Assembly: GCA_965231925.1 (NCBI GenBank)
Contig: OZ246894.1
Location: forward strand, 3,224,001-3,288,000
Reading direction: 5' to 3'
Source of the DNA: Poriferisodalis sp965231925
GTDB taxonomy: Bacteria; Actinomycetota; Acidimicrobiia; Acidimicrobiales; Poriferisodalaceae
DNA length: 64,000 nucleotides
Shown: positions 45,382 to 54,624 of the stretch, in pieces
Position numbering within the stretch: the stretch's first letter is position 1
Layout of the letters: every line of letters starts with the position of its first letter
Translations under genes and position numbers: made by a program
Notes under the pieces: generated by a model
The model's input: the letters and a program-made list of their open reading frames with translations, nothing else
Told to the model about the DNA's origin: nothing
Databases searched by the model: none

Positions 45382-47532
45382 TCAGCTGCGCTGCAGGTAG
45401 TCGGGGTCGCGGCGGCCGGCGAACCAATCGATCTCGTCGGCCAGCGCCGGATGCGCATCGAGATCGCCGTCTGCTGCAATGAGATCAGCAGCCGCTTCGC
45501 GGGCGGCTTGCACCCAATGCAGGTCGCGGACCAGCGATGCCAGCTTCAGATCGCTGCGCCCTGACTGGCGCTCGTCGAACAGGGTGCCCTCGCCGCGCAG
45601 CTCGAGGTCGCGCTCGGCCAGCTCGAAGCCGTCGTTCGTCGCAGCCAGCGCGCCCAGCCGCTCGACGGCGATGGGCGTCGGGTCGTCGTCGCTCACGAGG
45701 TAGCACGTCGAGCGATGGCTGCCGCGGCCCACCCGGCCCCGCAGCTGATGCAGCTGTGCGATGCCGAACCGGTCGGCCGACAGTACCACCATCACCGTCG
45801 CATTCGGCACGTCGATGCCGACTTCGATGACCGTCGTCGCGACGAGCGCGTCGAGATCGCCCGAACGGAATCGGGCCATCGTGGCTTCCTTGTCGGCCGA
45901 CGGAAGCCGCCCGTGCAACAGCCCGACCCGCAGGCCCGCCAGCGAGCCAGCCACGAGTTCCGCGTGCATCTGCTCAGCCGACCGCGCATCGAGGCTCTCG
46001 CTCTCGGTGATGAGCGGGCACACCACGTATGCCTGACGACCGGCTTCGATCTCGCGGCGCACCTGCGCCCACATGGACTCAGCAGCGAGCGGCCCTTGGA
46101 CCCATTGCGTGGTGATCGGCGTGCGGCCCGGCGGCAGCTCGTCGAGCACCGAGACATCGAGATCGCCGTACACGGTCATCGCGGCAGTGCGGGGAATGGG
46201 TGTCGCGGTCATCACGAGCAGGTGCGGGATGCGGCGGTCGTCACGTCCGCTCTCGCGCAGCCGCGCCCGCTGCGACACGCCGAAGCGGTGCTGTTCGTCC
46301 ACGACCACGACACTGAGCGAGTCGAACTTGACCGACTCCTCCAACAGAGCATGCGTGCCGACCACGATGTCGGCGGCGCCTGCGGCGATCTCCACCAGCA
46401 CCTCGCGGCGCTGCGTTGCCGAACTCGAGCCGCTGAGCAGGCGCAGACGCAGGGGCCGCTTGCCGCTGAGCCGCGAATCGTCGGGCACCTCGAACCCGTC
46501 AAGCAAGACGCGCAGCGCATAGGAATGCTGTTCGGCCAGCACCTCGGTCGGCGCCATGAGCGCACCCTGATGGCCGTTGCGGACTGCCACGAGCAACGCA
46601 TGCAGAGCCACGAGCGTCTTTCCTGAGCCGACATCGCCCTGCAACAGGCGGTGCATCGGGCGCTGTGTGCTCACGTCGGCGTCGATGTCGGCCATCGCAC
46701 GCTGCTGTGCCCCCGTCAATGCATAGGGCAGGCGCCGGTGGAAGGCTTCGATGAGACCCCCTCCGGCATCATGAGCGATGCCGAGCTCGTGGGCCTCACG
46801 CGCCAGGCGCTGGCTTCGCAGCATCAGCTGCACCCGCAAGAACTCGTCGAACACCAGCCGGTTGCGGGCCGCCCATCGATCCGGTATCGACGGCGGCTCA
46901 TGAATCTCGGCCAATGCCCGGCCGCGGCTGATGAGACCCAGCTGTGAGCGCAGGTGCCGGGGCAGCGGATCGGCGATGCCGCGGGCCGAGCAGCGCCGCT
47001 GCGCCTCCGCGACCCAATTCGCGACATCCCACGTGACGATGCCCGCAGTCTCCGACTGCGGGTAGATCGCCACGATCCTGCCCGTGCGGTCCGCGGTCGA
47101 GCCGTCGCCCAGCACATCGACCACGGGATTGGTCATCTGCTTGCGGCCCCGGTAGTTCTCCACCTTGCCGAACAGCGCCACGGTCCGTCCCTGCGTGAGC
47201 TGGCGCTCACGCCATGCCTGATTGAAGAACACGGCACTCAGCACGCCGGTGTCATCCCCCACCTCAGCGCTCACCAACCGGCGGCCTCCGCGCAGCCGAC
47301 GGGCCGACACCGACAGCACATCTGCCACCACGGTGATCTCCGATCCGACCTCCGCCTCGCTGATCGGCGCTTGGGCTGTGCGATCCACGTAACGGCGCGG
47401 GTAGTAGGTCAGCAGGTCGAACACTGTCTCGACACCGACATCGCGCAGGGCCTTGCGGCGCTGCGAGCCCACTCCGTTGAGGCGCCCGACGTCGATCGCG
47501 TCGAGCTCGCGCAGCGTGAGCGGTTGAGTCAC
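45382..47532 (-). CDS. recG: ATP-dependent DNA helicase RecG
   Basis: RecG remodels stalled forks and Holliday junctions. The 716-residue protein has the N-terminal wedge/OB region (VGSEITVVADVLSVSARRLR, LFGKVENYRGRKQMTNPVVD). The helicase motifs are GDVGSGKTLVALHALLVAVR (Walker A), VVVDEQHRFGVSQRARLRES (DEQH), VMTATPIPRTAAMTVYGDLD, TTVIEVGIDVPNATVMVVL and QLHQLRGRVGRG. The N-terminal helix-hairpin-helix GVGSQRRKALRDVGVETVFD is present. The length is typical. In relatives recG is next to rsmD; here a 10-kb block separates them. Confidence 0.96.
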   Translation of the reverse strand: MTQPLTLRELDAIDVGRLNGVGSQRRKALRDVGVETVFDLLTYYPRRYVDRTAQAPISEAEVGSEITVVADVLSVSARRLRGGRRLVSAEVGDDTGVLSAVFFNQAWRERQLTQGRTVALFGKVENYRGRKQMTNPVVDVLGDGSTADRTGRIVAIYPQSETAGIVTWDVANWVAEAQRRCSARGIADPLPRHLRSQLGLISRGRALAEIHEPPSIPDRWAARNRLVFDEFLRVQLMLRSQRLAREAHELGIAHDAGGGLIEAFHRRLPYALTGAQQRAMADIDADVSTQRPMHRLLQGDVGSGKTLVALHALLVAVRNGHQGALMAPTEVLAEQHSYALRVLLDGFEVPDDSRLSGKRPLRLRLLSGSSSATQRREVLVEIAAGAADIVVGTHALLEESVKFDSLSVVVVDEQHRFGVSQRARLRESGRDDRRIPHLLVMTATPIPRTAAMTVYGDLDVSVLDELPPGRTPITTQWVQGPLAAESMWAQVRREIEAGRQAYVVCPLITESESLDARSAEQMHAELVAGSLAGLRVGLLHGRLPSADKEATMARFRSGDLDALVATTVIEVGIDVPNATVMVVLSADRFGIAQLHQLRGRVGRGSHRSTCYLVSDDDPTPIAVERLGALAATNDGFELAERDLELRGEGTLFDERQSGRSDLKLASLVRDLHWVQAAREAAADLIAADGDLDAHPALADEIDWFAGRRDPDYLQRS

Positions 47533-47876
47533 CGGCGAAGTCTGCCAACAGGGCTCAAGAGCACTGCTGCGAGTATGCCCGTCTCGCCCTCAGCGACGGA
47601 GGTCGTCGCTGCGCCGCGGCCAACTCAGCAGCGCCTATGGGTGAACCCCTTCGTTGTCGTACCAGTCGTTTCCCGCTCTTGTTCGCTGTCGCTCACGGGC
47701 CGCTCGGGCCACGGCTTCGCCTGTCGGCTCAGCCTCTCAGCAGCGCCAATGCGCTCGCGAGAAGCGGCAGCCAAAGATGGGAGGCGCCGCCATCTGACTG
47801 CGCCTGCCGGTCGGCCGCATATATTGATACATGCATTTATTGAAACTGCAATTGCATTAATCTTACCTAACTCAAA
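47533..47876. other. Gap with dispersed repeat and AT-rich segment
   Basis: This 344-bp gap lies between divergent recG and an AAA ATPase gene. It contains a full dispersed repeat copy (47671-47737) and a strikingly AT-rich stretch at about 47817-47876. That stretch has TTGAAA at 47840-47845 and a GCAATTGC palindrome. It is likely the ATPase promoter region. Confidence 0.55.
47671..47737 (+). repeat. Dispersed repeat copy before an ATPase gene
   Basis: Near-consensus copy with CCGCTCTTGTTCGCTGTCGC, CTCACGGGCCGCTCGGGCC, ACGGCTTCGCC and TGTCGGCTCAGCCTCT. It is intergenic and nearly identical to the inverted copy at 35218. Confidence 0.88.
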
Positions 47877-49394
47877 ATGGGGCTGCGGATGAACACGCCG
47901 GTCAGGCCAAGCGGTCTCTACGACCGAGAGGCCGAGTGGGACGACCTGACACGTTTCGTGTCTTCGCCACGTCAGGGCCTTCGGCTGGGCATCGTCTACG
48001 GTCGGCGCCGCTTCGGCAAGAGCTTTCTGCTGCGTCGCCTGGTGGAGGCGACGGGCGGCGTCTACCACCTCGCGCTGCGGGAGGAGCGCAGGCCCGCTCT
48101 GGACCGGTTCGCCAGCAGCCTCAGCCGCCAGCTGCAGTGGGCGCCGTCACGGCCGTTCCGAGACTGGATCGATGCCATGGAACAGGCCGTCGGCGTGCTG
48201 GGCGCACGCGGGACGCGACCACAGGTCTTGGTCATTGACGAGTATCCGTACCTCGCTCAGAACAATCCGGATCTGGACTCCGCGGTTCAGGCCACGATGG
48301 ACGAATCCGCGGCCGGCGCCCTGGCCGAGCGGTGGACGGCACCGGTGAGCGTCGTCCTGTGCGGCTCGGCCATGTCGGTGATGACACAGATCCTGAGCGG
48401 CACCTCGCCCATGCGAGGCCGCGCGGCGCTGGACATGCCGCTGACGGCCTTTGACTACCGGCAGGCTCGCGGTCATTGGGGCATCGCTGAGGGGACCACG
48501 GCGTTCGCGATCGACACGGTGGTGGGCGGGGCTGCCGGCTACAAGGACCTGACCGCCGATGTCGGGATCCCAGACAGCCCCGACGACCTGCCCGCGTGGC
48601 TGGCGGCGACGGTGCTGAACCCTTCCCATGCGTTGTTCCGAGAAGACGAGTACTTGCTGCGAGAAGACCCCCGGGTGACCGACGAAGCCGCCTACTACTC
48701 ACTGCTTCAGGCAATCGCCGCTGGGCGCCACACGCCGACCAAGATTGCCGAAGCGCTCGCGCGGACCACCAACGACATCAGTCATCATCTCAGGGTGATG
48801 ACGACCGCCGGCTTCATCGTTCGCCACGAGGACCTGCTGGCCGATCGACGGCCGCTCTACCGAGTGGCCGATCCGATAGTCCGGTTCCATCAATTGATCA
48901 ACCGGCGTCACCGCGCCCGGCTGGAAGACCGCCGTGCACCCGAAGTGTGGGCTGACGCCGAAGCCACCTACCGGTCACAGATCGTCGGCCCCCATTTCGA
49001 GTCGATGTGCCGCCTGTGGACAGACCGCTATGCCTCAGAGGCGACCCTCGGCGGTCCGGCCGAACCATCAGCCTCAGTGCAAGTGAACGACCGCCGTGCC
49101 CGTCAGTCGTTCGAGCTGGACGTGGTGGCGCTGCAGCGCGGGCACCGCGCGGGCGCAGCCAAGACCGTCCAGCTGATCGGGGAGGCAAAGGCCTACCAGC
49201 TCGACGTCGACGCCTTGGAGCGCCTCGACCGGCTCAGCGACCTGCTGGCCGGTCGCGCCGGCGTCACCGCGTCCCCCACAGCCAAACGCCTCCTGTTCTC
49301 CGCCCGAGGATTCACCCCCGAGCTCGCCGGCACCGCCCGACGTCGCGCCGACGTCGAACTCGTCGACCTCGACAGGCTGTACGAAGGCGACTGA
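47877..49394 (+). CDS. AAA ATPase with DUF234-like domain
   Basis: This 505-residue protein of the archaeal-type ATPase/DUF234 family is common in mobile or variable regions. Walker A is in YGRRRFGKSFLLRRLVEATG and Walker B in QVLVIDEYPYLAQNNPDLDS. A winged-helix part follows (GRHTPTKIAEALARTTNDIS, HHLRVMTTAGFIVRHEDLL). The C-terminal DUF234 nuclease-like region includes FELDVVALQRG and LIGEAKAYQLDVDALER. The start is the ATG at 47877 or, with a GCGG just before it, 47889. The upstream AT-rich stretch suggests acquired DNA. The function is not established. Confidence 0.85.
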   Translation: MGLRMNTPVRPSGLYDREAEWDDLTRFVSSPRQGLRLGIVYGRRRFGKSFLLRRLVEATGGVYHLALREERRPALDRFASSLSRQLQWAPSRPFRDWIDAMEQAVGVLGARGTRPQVLVIDEYPYLAQNNPDLDSAVQATMDESAAGALAERWTAPVSVVLCGSAMSVMTQILSGTSPMRGRAALDMPLTAFDYRQARGHWGIAEGTTAFAIDTVVGGAAGYKDLTADVGIPDSPDDLPAWLAATVLNPSHALFREDEYLLREDPRVTDEAAYYSLLQAIAAGRHTPTKIAEALARTTNDISHHLRVMTTAGFIVRHEDLLADRRPLYRVADPIVRFHQLINRRHRARLEDRRAPEVWADAEATYRSQIVGPHFESMCRLWTDRYASEATLGGPAEPSASVQVNDRRARQSFELDVVALQRGHRAGAAKTVQLIGEAKAYQLDVDALERLDRLSDLLAGRAGVTASPTAKRLLFSARGFTPELAGTARRRADVELVDLDRLYEGD

Positions 49395-49496
49395 AGCGCC
49401 GGTCCGCGCCTCGGCAACCACCCCAAAAGAGACTTCTTCAGCAACCTGCCAGAGCCGGAGGGCGGCCACGCGCAGGCCGGCTGCAGCCGGGTGGAC

Positions 49497-51383
49497 TCAT
49501 TCGATGCCGAAGAGGTACGGGTAGTGGTCTTGGCCGCCAACGTGTTGTTCGATCTCGATGCTGGACCAGTGCTGCGACAGCCACGACACGACGTCCGCGG
49601 TCTCGCTGGAGGTGGCATCTGCTCCCTCGATGAACGTCAGAATCTCGTGCTCGGGCCGCAGCATGTGCGCGAGCAGCGCGACGGCCGCATCAGCGGCCGA
49701 CTCGCCGGTCGCCGCGATTCCCGAGTCGTCAAGGCCGATCCATTGGCCGACCGCGACAGGGCCGATCGGGGACTTCACGTCGCGCACGGCTTGGGTCACC
49801 TCGCCCGCGGCGACCGCGGTTGCTGCGTCAAGCATCGATGCAGCGTTGTCAGCGCCGTCGGCACTGGGGTCATAACCGATGAGGGCAGCAAGGCCCGCCG
49901 GCACCGAGGTCGTCGCCACGACCTCCACATGCTTGGCGGTGTGCTCATCGATCTGGCGTGCGACCGGGACGATGTTGGAGTTGTTCGGCAGCACGACGAC
50001 ATGCCCCGAAGGCGCCGCTTCGACGGCCGCGAGTAGTTCGGCCGTGGAGGGGTTCATCGTCTGGCCCCCAGTCACGATCTCCTGGACGCCCAGCGCTGCG
50101 AAGAGCTCGTCGAGCCCAGCCGCCGGCGAGACCGCCACGACAGCGCAGTCGACCTGCGTTCGGTCCGTCGTCGAAGTGCGGTGAGCGCTGTTCTCGACCT
50201 GCGCGCCATCACCCGCATGCGCACCGTCGCCCGCGTGCGCCCCATGCGCACCGTGGCCTCCGAGGCCGGCGACCTGCTCGTGCAAATCCGTGATCTGGAT
50301 GCGATGCGGCCGTCCTGCATCGATGCCCGCTTCGATGACGGGGCCGATGTCGTCGGTGTGGATGTGGCAGTTCCACAGCCCGTCGCCGCCCACCATCACG
50401 ATCGAGTCGCCAAGGGAATCCCAGGCGACCTTGAAATGATCGATGTTCTCGTCGGGTGCGGCGAGCAGGAACATCACCTCATAGCGGGTGCCGGAGGGGT
50501 CGCCGATCTCGTGTCCGCCCTCACTGCGGTCAAGATGGCGATGTAGCTCCTCGCGCTGGGACGCCACCGCATCGGTGCCACTGGCTTGCGAGCTCGTGCC
50601 CGCATTCCCGTGAGCGATCACCGCTGCCACCTCAGCGGGCAGCTCCACCTCGTCGGGCAGCGGGCGCCCGTCGGTGACGCTGAGCAACGCGTCGAGCAGC
50701 AGCAGGTACCCCGCGGCGCCGGCATCCACCACCCCGGCGTCGGCCAGCACCGGCAGTTGCTGCGGCGTGGCCTCCAAGGCGGCCTGACCGGCTTTCTTGG
50801 CGCTCTCCAGCACGGGCGCCAGCCCGATGCCGTCGTCGGGGCCCTCGCCTGTCAAGGCCTCCAGCGTGCGCTGCGCGGCGTGAGCCGACGCACGCGCCAC
50901 ACTCAGAATCGTCCCCTCGACCGGCCTCATGACGGCGCTGTCGGCAGCCGCACTCGCGGCGACCAAGCCCTTGGCCAACATTGCTGCGTCAATCGGCGGC
51001 TCACCGTCGGATTGGTCGTCGGACGGGGTCAGGGTGGAGGCGAGCCCTCGCAACAACTGACTCACGATGACGCCGCTGTTGCCGCGCGCGCCCATGAGTG
51101 CGCCGTGAGAAATCGCGCTGCAGATCTCCGCCCTGCCCGCGCCTGAACGCAGCAATTCCTCAGTGACCGCAGCCAGGGTCATCGCCATGTTGGTCCCGGT
51201 GTCGCCGTCGGGCACCGGGTAGACGTTGAGCCGATCGATCGTGACGCGGTGCTGCTGCAGAGCCGTGCAGTACGTCCGCATCGCCTCGGCCAGTGCTTCA
51301 GAATCGAGAGCGATCCGGGGTCCGGTTGCTGCTAGCAGATTGCGGTCGCCGCTGGAGGCCGCTCGATCGGACAAGCCCGCCAT
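49497..51383 (-). CDS. DhaL-domain kinase, FakA-like
   Basis: This 628-residue protein combines an N-terminal DhaL ATP-binding domain with a C-terminal domain of the fatty acid kinase FakA type. FakA phosphorylates fatty acids bound to FakB. The Mg-binding loop is LNVYPVPDGDTGTNMAMTLA, followed by GALMGARGNSGVIVSQLLRG and PVEGTILSVARASAHAAQRT. The C-terminal part includes EIVTGGQTMNPSTAELLAAV and LPNNSNIVPVARQIDEHTAK. A His/Gly-rich insert (GGHGAHGAHAGDGAHAGDGA) sits near residue 400. The ATG at 51383 is chosen; the frame upstream is not family-like. recG normally follows it, and here the DUF234 ATPase lies between. Confidence 0.88.
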   Translation of the reverse strand: MAGLSDRAASSGDRNLLAATGPRIALDSEALAEAMRTYCTALQQHRVTIDRLNVYPVPDGDTGTNMAMTLAAVTEELLRSGAGRAEICSAISHGALMGARGNSGVIVSQLLRGLASTLTPSDDQSDGEPPIDAAMLAKGLVAASAAADSAVMRPVEGTILSVARASAHAAQRTLEALTGEGPDDGIGLAPVLESAKKAGQAALEATPQQLPVLADAGVVDAGAAGYLLLLDALLSVTDGRPLPDEVELPAEVAAVIAHGNAGTSSQASGTDAVASQREELHRHLDRSEGGHEIGDPSGTRYEVMFLLAAPDENIDHFKVAWDSLGDSIVMVGGDGLWNCHIHTDDIGPVIEAGIDAGRPHRIQITDLHEQVAGLGGHGAHGAHAGDGAHAGDGAQVENSAHRTSTTDRTQVDCAVVAVSPAAGLDELFAALGVQEIVTGGQTMNPSTAELLAAVEAAPSGHVVVLPNNSNIVPVARQIDEHTAKHVEVVATTSVPAGLAALIGYDPSADGADNAASMLDAATAVAAGEVTQAVRDVKSPIGPVAVGQWIGLDDSGIAATGESAADAAVALLAHMLRPEHEILTFIEGADATSSETADVVSWLSQHWSSIEIEQHVGGQDHYPYLFGIE

Positions 51384-51415
51384 GGTCAGTCCTCTTGCTC
51401 TCCGGTATAGGTCGC

Positions 51416-51473
51416 TTCTTTCACGGGCCGCTGGGGCCGCGGCTTCGCCATTCGACGCAGCCTCTTGGCCGCC
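51416..51473 (+). repeat. Degenerate dispersed repeat copy
   Basis: TTTCACGGGCCGCTGGGGCC, GCGGCTTCGCC and GACGCAGCCTCTTGG match the central and right parts of the dispersed repeat with changes. It lies in the gap between the divergent fakA-like gene and the cold-shock-like gene. Confidence 0.65.
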
Positions 51474-51571
51474 GAAGCTACAACGCGCCCGCGGCAGTCG
51501 GTTGGTAGCGTTCCCTCGATTGCGCAGGCCGTTCTGGCGGCCTCGCAGAATCCCAGCCACTGGAGGCGCAT

Positions 51572-51817
51572 GTGCAAGGCGTCATCAAGTCGTACGACCC
51601 GGCATCGGGAGTCGGAATCGTCACCGATGACGTCACGCGCGCCGAGCACGAACTGGCCCCGAACGCCCTGGAGGGATCCATCTTCCGGATGGTGCGGCAA
51701 GGCCAGCGAGTGATCTACGACTTGGACGAACGGGGGCTCGCCACACGGCTGCGTCTGGGCTCGGAAGTGGATCTGGGGACACCTGATTGGATCACCGCCC
51801 GGGGGGAGACAGCGTGA
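51572..51817 (+). CDS. Cold-shock-like small protein
   Basis: This 81-residue protein resembles a single cold-shock/OB-fold domain (MQGVIKSYDPASGVGIVTDD, GSIFRMVRQGQRVIYDLDER, LRLGSEVDLGTPDW). The pattern is known from small conserved actinobacterial proteins. The ATG at 51572 has GGAGG four bases upstream. Nucleic-acid binding is inferred from the fold only. It is divergent from the fakA-like gene and upstream of pckG. Confidence 0.75.
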   Translation: MQGVIKSYDPASGVGIVTDDVTRAEHELAPNALEGSIFRMVRQGQRVIYDLDERGLATRLRLGSEVDLGTPDWITARGETA

Positions 51818-51905
51818 TCTGAGGCCGGGGCGCACGCATCGGCCGAAGAGCGAGTTACCAGTCTCACATTGCGCGAAAGCGCAAGACTCGGACCCGGAGG
51901 ACATC

Positions 51906-53693
51906 TTGCCTGCGATTACCAACCGCCAGCTGATCGATTGGGTCGATCATTGGGCCGGCGTGCTGCAGCCCGATGCAGTCCACTGGTGCGACGGCTCTGA
52001 GGCGGAGTACGAGCAGTTCTGCGGCCAGATGGTGAACACCGGGACTCTCATCCCGCTTGACCCCGATACCCGTCCCAACAGCTACCTCGCACGCTCCGAT
52101 CCGGGCGATGTCGCTCGCGTCGAGGATCGCACGTTCATCTGCACCACCGACGAGCTCGACGCCGGCCCCAACAACAACTGGCGGTCCCCCGACGACATGC
52201 GCGACGAACTGCTGAAGCTGTTCGACGGCTCGATGCGCGGGCGGACGATGTACGTGGTGCCGTTCTCCATGGGCCCGCTCGGCTCGCACATCGCGCACAT
52301 CGGGGTCCAGCTCACCGACTCGCCCTACGTGGCGGCCTCCATGCGGATCATGACCCGCATGGGTCAGGCCGCGCTCGACGTGCTCGGCGACGGTCCGTTT
52401 GTGCCATGCGTTCACTCGCTCGGCGCGCCACTGGAGCCGGGCCAGGCCGATGTGGCTTGGCCGTGCGATGCCGACCGCAAATACATCGTCCACTTCCCCG
52501 AGACTCGTGAGATCTGGTCGTACGGATCCGGTTACGGCGGCAACGCGCTGCTCGGCAAGAAGTGCTTCGCCCTGCGGATCGCATCGACCATGGCTCGGGA
52601 CCAAGGCTGGCTCGCCGAGCACATGCTCATCGTGGGCGTGACGCCCCCTGAAGGCGAGACGGTCTATGTGGCCGCTGCGTTCCCCTCTGCCTGCGGCAAG
52701 ACGAACATGGCCATGATGATCCCCACGCTTCCGGGCTGGAAGATCGAGACCATCGGCGATGACATTGCCTGGATGAAATTCGGCGATGACGGTCGGCTGC
52801 ACGCCATCAACCCCGAAGCGGGCATATTCGGAGTTGCGCCAGGCACAGGCGACGCCACCAACCCGAGTGCGTTGGCGACGGTGTGGGGCAATTGCGTGTT
52901 CACCAATGTTGCCCAGACCCCCGAGGGCGATGTCTGGTGGGAAGGACTGACCCCAGAACCGCCGGAAGGTCTCATCGATTGGCGCGGCGATCATTGGACG
53001 CCCGACGCCGGTACCCCCGCAGCGCACCCCAACGCTCGCTTCACGGCCCCCGCGCAGCAATGCCCGACCATCGCGCCCGAGTGGGAGGATCCTGCGGGCG
53101 TGCCGATCTCGGCAATCCTGTTCGGCGGCCGGCGAGCGACCACGGTTCCGCTCGTGGCCGAAGCGTTCGACTGGGAGCACGGCGTGTTCCTGGGATCCCA
53201 GATGTCGTCAGAGAAGACCGCAGCTGCGGCGGGGACTATCGGTGAAGTGCGCCGGGATCCCTTCGCCATGCTGCCTTTCTGCGGATACAACTTCGGCGAC
53301 TACTTCGGTCACTGGCTGGACATCGGCGCTAAGCCGGGAACCCAGCTGCCGAAGCTCTACTACGTGAACTGGTTCCGCAAGGACGCCGATGGCAAGTTCA
53401 TCTGGCCGGGTTTCGGCGACAACTCGCGCGTGCTCAAGTGGGTGCTGGAACGCGTTGCCGGCCACGGTGAGGCCGTGCCGACCGCGATCGGCCTGGTACC
53501 CCCGCCCGAGGCGCTCGACACCAGCGGTCTCGACCTGACCCCCACCGAGCTCGAGTCATTGCTCGGGGTCGACGAGGACGATTGGCGCGCCGAGATCGAC
53601 ATGATCGAAGCGCACTACCGGAACCTGGGCGAACGCCTGCCGCCCCAGATGCGCCACCAGCTTGACCTCCTCGAGGCGCGACTCGGCCTCTGA
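51906..53693 (+). CDS. pckG: Phosphoenolpyruvate carboxykinase (GTP)
   Basis: PckG converts oxaloacetate and GTP to phosphoenolpyruvate in gluconeogenesis. The 595-residue protein has the GTP-type kinase-1a motif with the reactive Cys (AAFPSACGKTNMAMMIPTLP). It also has the metal and substrate region ETIGDDIAWMKFGDDGRLHA, INPEAGIFGVAPGTG, and FGGRRATTVPLVAEAFDWEH. The N-terminal PEP/oxaloacetate region MYVVPFSMGPLGSHIAHIGV is complete. The start is a TTG at 51906 with GGAGG seven bases upstream. The length is standard for the GTP-dependent family. Confidence 0.96.
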   Translation: MPAITNRQLIDWVDHWAGVLQPDAVHWCDGSEAEYEQFCGQMVNTGTLIPLDPDTRPNSYLARSDPGDVARVEDRTFICTTDELDAGPNNNWRSPDDMRDELLKLFDGSMRGRTMYVVPFSMGPLGSHIAHIGVQLTDSPYVAASMRIMTRMGQAALDVLGDGPFVPCVHSLGAPLEPGQADVAWPCDADRKYIVHFPETREIWSYGSGYGGNALLGKKCFALRIASTMARDQGWLAEHMLIVGVTPPEGETVYVAAAFPSACGKTNMAMMIPTLPGWKIETIGDDIAWMKFGDDGRLHAINPEAGIFGVAPGTGDATNPSALATVWGNCVFTNVAQTPEGDVWWEGLTPEPPEGLIDWRGDHWTPDAGTPAAHPNARFTAPAQQCPTIAPEWEDPAGVPISAILFGGRRATTVPLVAEAFDWEHGVFLGSQMSSEKTAAAAGTIGEVRRDPFAMLPFCGYNFGDYFGHWLDIGAKPGTQLPKLYYVNWFRKDADGKFIWPGFGDNSRVLKWVLERVAGHGEAVPTAIGLVPPPEALDTSGLDLTPTELESLLGVDEDDWRAEIDMIEAHYRNLGERLPPQMRHQLDLLEARLGL

Positions 53694-53696
53694 GCG

Positions 53697-54068
53697 TCAG
53701 CCGCCGAGGAACATGGCCCGGATGGCGAGCCCCATGATGAACAGCGCTCCGAGGCCGAACAACTCGTAACGCCGGTGCGCCAGTTGCTGGCGGTACGCGT
53801 AGACGAAGACGACTGCGACCGCGCAGCACGCTCCGTAGAACACGTGGAACGCAGGGGCATCGACGGCTGCAACTCGCATGAGAATGACGCCCGCCGTGAG
53901 CTGAACGAACACCAGGACCCACGCAGCTCCCAGAAGCCACCACAGGCTGCGATGTCGCAGCGCCCCCCAGCGGATCGCCCCGAGCGCCCACAGTCCCGCG
54001 ACCCCGTTCGACAGCACCAGCACCCAGCCCACAACAGTGTGCAACGCCGCCCAGACGTCGGTGCTCAC
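53697..54068 (-). CDS. Four-helix membrane protein
   Basis: This gene encodes about 123 residues with four predicted membrane helices (WAALHTVVGWVLVLSNGVAG, LLGAAWVLVFVQLTAGVILM, FYGACCAVAVVFVYAYRQQL, LFGLGALFIMGLAIRAMFLG). The start is chosen at a GTG (54068), where the membrane protein begins; the frame is open to 54185. No catalytic motif is seen and the function is unknown. It is convergent with pckG, with only three bases between stops. Confidence 0.7.
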   Translation of the reverse strand: MSTDVWAALHTVVGWVLVLSNGVAGLWALGAIRWGALRHRSLWWLLGAAWVLVFVQLTAGVILMRVAAVDAPAFHVFYGACCAVAVVFVYAYRQQLAHRRYELFGLGALFIMGLAIRAMFLGG

Positions 54069-54126
54069 TGCGGAAGCGGCAGTGCCCGGGGAGCGCTGCG
54101 CCGCTGCGGCACAATCGGCTGAGTGC

Positions 54127-54624
54127 TCACCGGGAGGACGCGGGACCAGCAGCGTCGTTCGGCTGCTGCGGTGGCAACGAGGCATGCGGCTCTGTCTGCT
54201 GCGGCGGCGTGGACGGCGGCGACACGTGCTGCGTGAAGAGGTGGATGAACATCAGCAGGTTCTGTGCGTCGCCGTGGCCATTGGTGAGATTGAGCTCGCC
54301 GGGGCGCCGCGCCTCGACGTCGCTGAGCTTGATGACGTCGAGCGCCCGCAGCAGACCGACCGGTGCGCCGGCGGACACCAACTCACTGATGTCGCGTACC
54401 AGGTGACGGCCGCGCAGCCCTTGGGCTCGGATGAGGCTGCGCAGCAGCAGCCTCGCCAAGGCGCAGGCACTGGCCGGCGAGATCTCGGCAACTGCCGCTG
54501 CTTCGGTGTACAGCGGCACCAGCTTGCGATCTAGGCCCAGCGGCGCGCTGGTCGGCTCCCGATGCCCGGGCTCGCCGGCGCCAGCCGCGCCCGGTGAGTC
54601 GTCAGGGGTCTCAGGCAACGGCAC
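54127..54624 (-). CDS. DUF4145-like protein
   Basis: This 165-residue protein has a helical central part (SACALARLLLRSLIRAQGLR, GRHLVRDISELVSAGAPVGL, LRALDVIKLSDVEARRPGEL, NLLMFIHLFTQHV) that resembles DUF4145/HEPN-like domains. It is flanked by Pro/Ala-rich disordered ends. The start is a GTG at 54624 that overlaps the racemase gene's end by 14 bases, so the two are likely co-transcribed. The function is unknown. Confidence 0.6.
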   Translation of the reverse strand: MPLPETPDDSPGAAGAGEPGHREPTSAPLGLDRKLVPLYTEAAAVAEISPASACALARLLLRSLIRAQGLRGRHLVRDISELVSAGAPVGLLRALDVIKLSDVEARRPGELNLTNGHGDAQNLLMFIHLFTQHVSPPSTPPQQTEPHASLPPQQPNDAAGPASSR

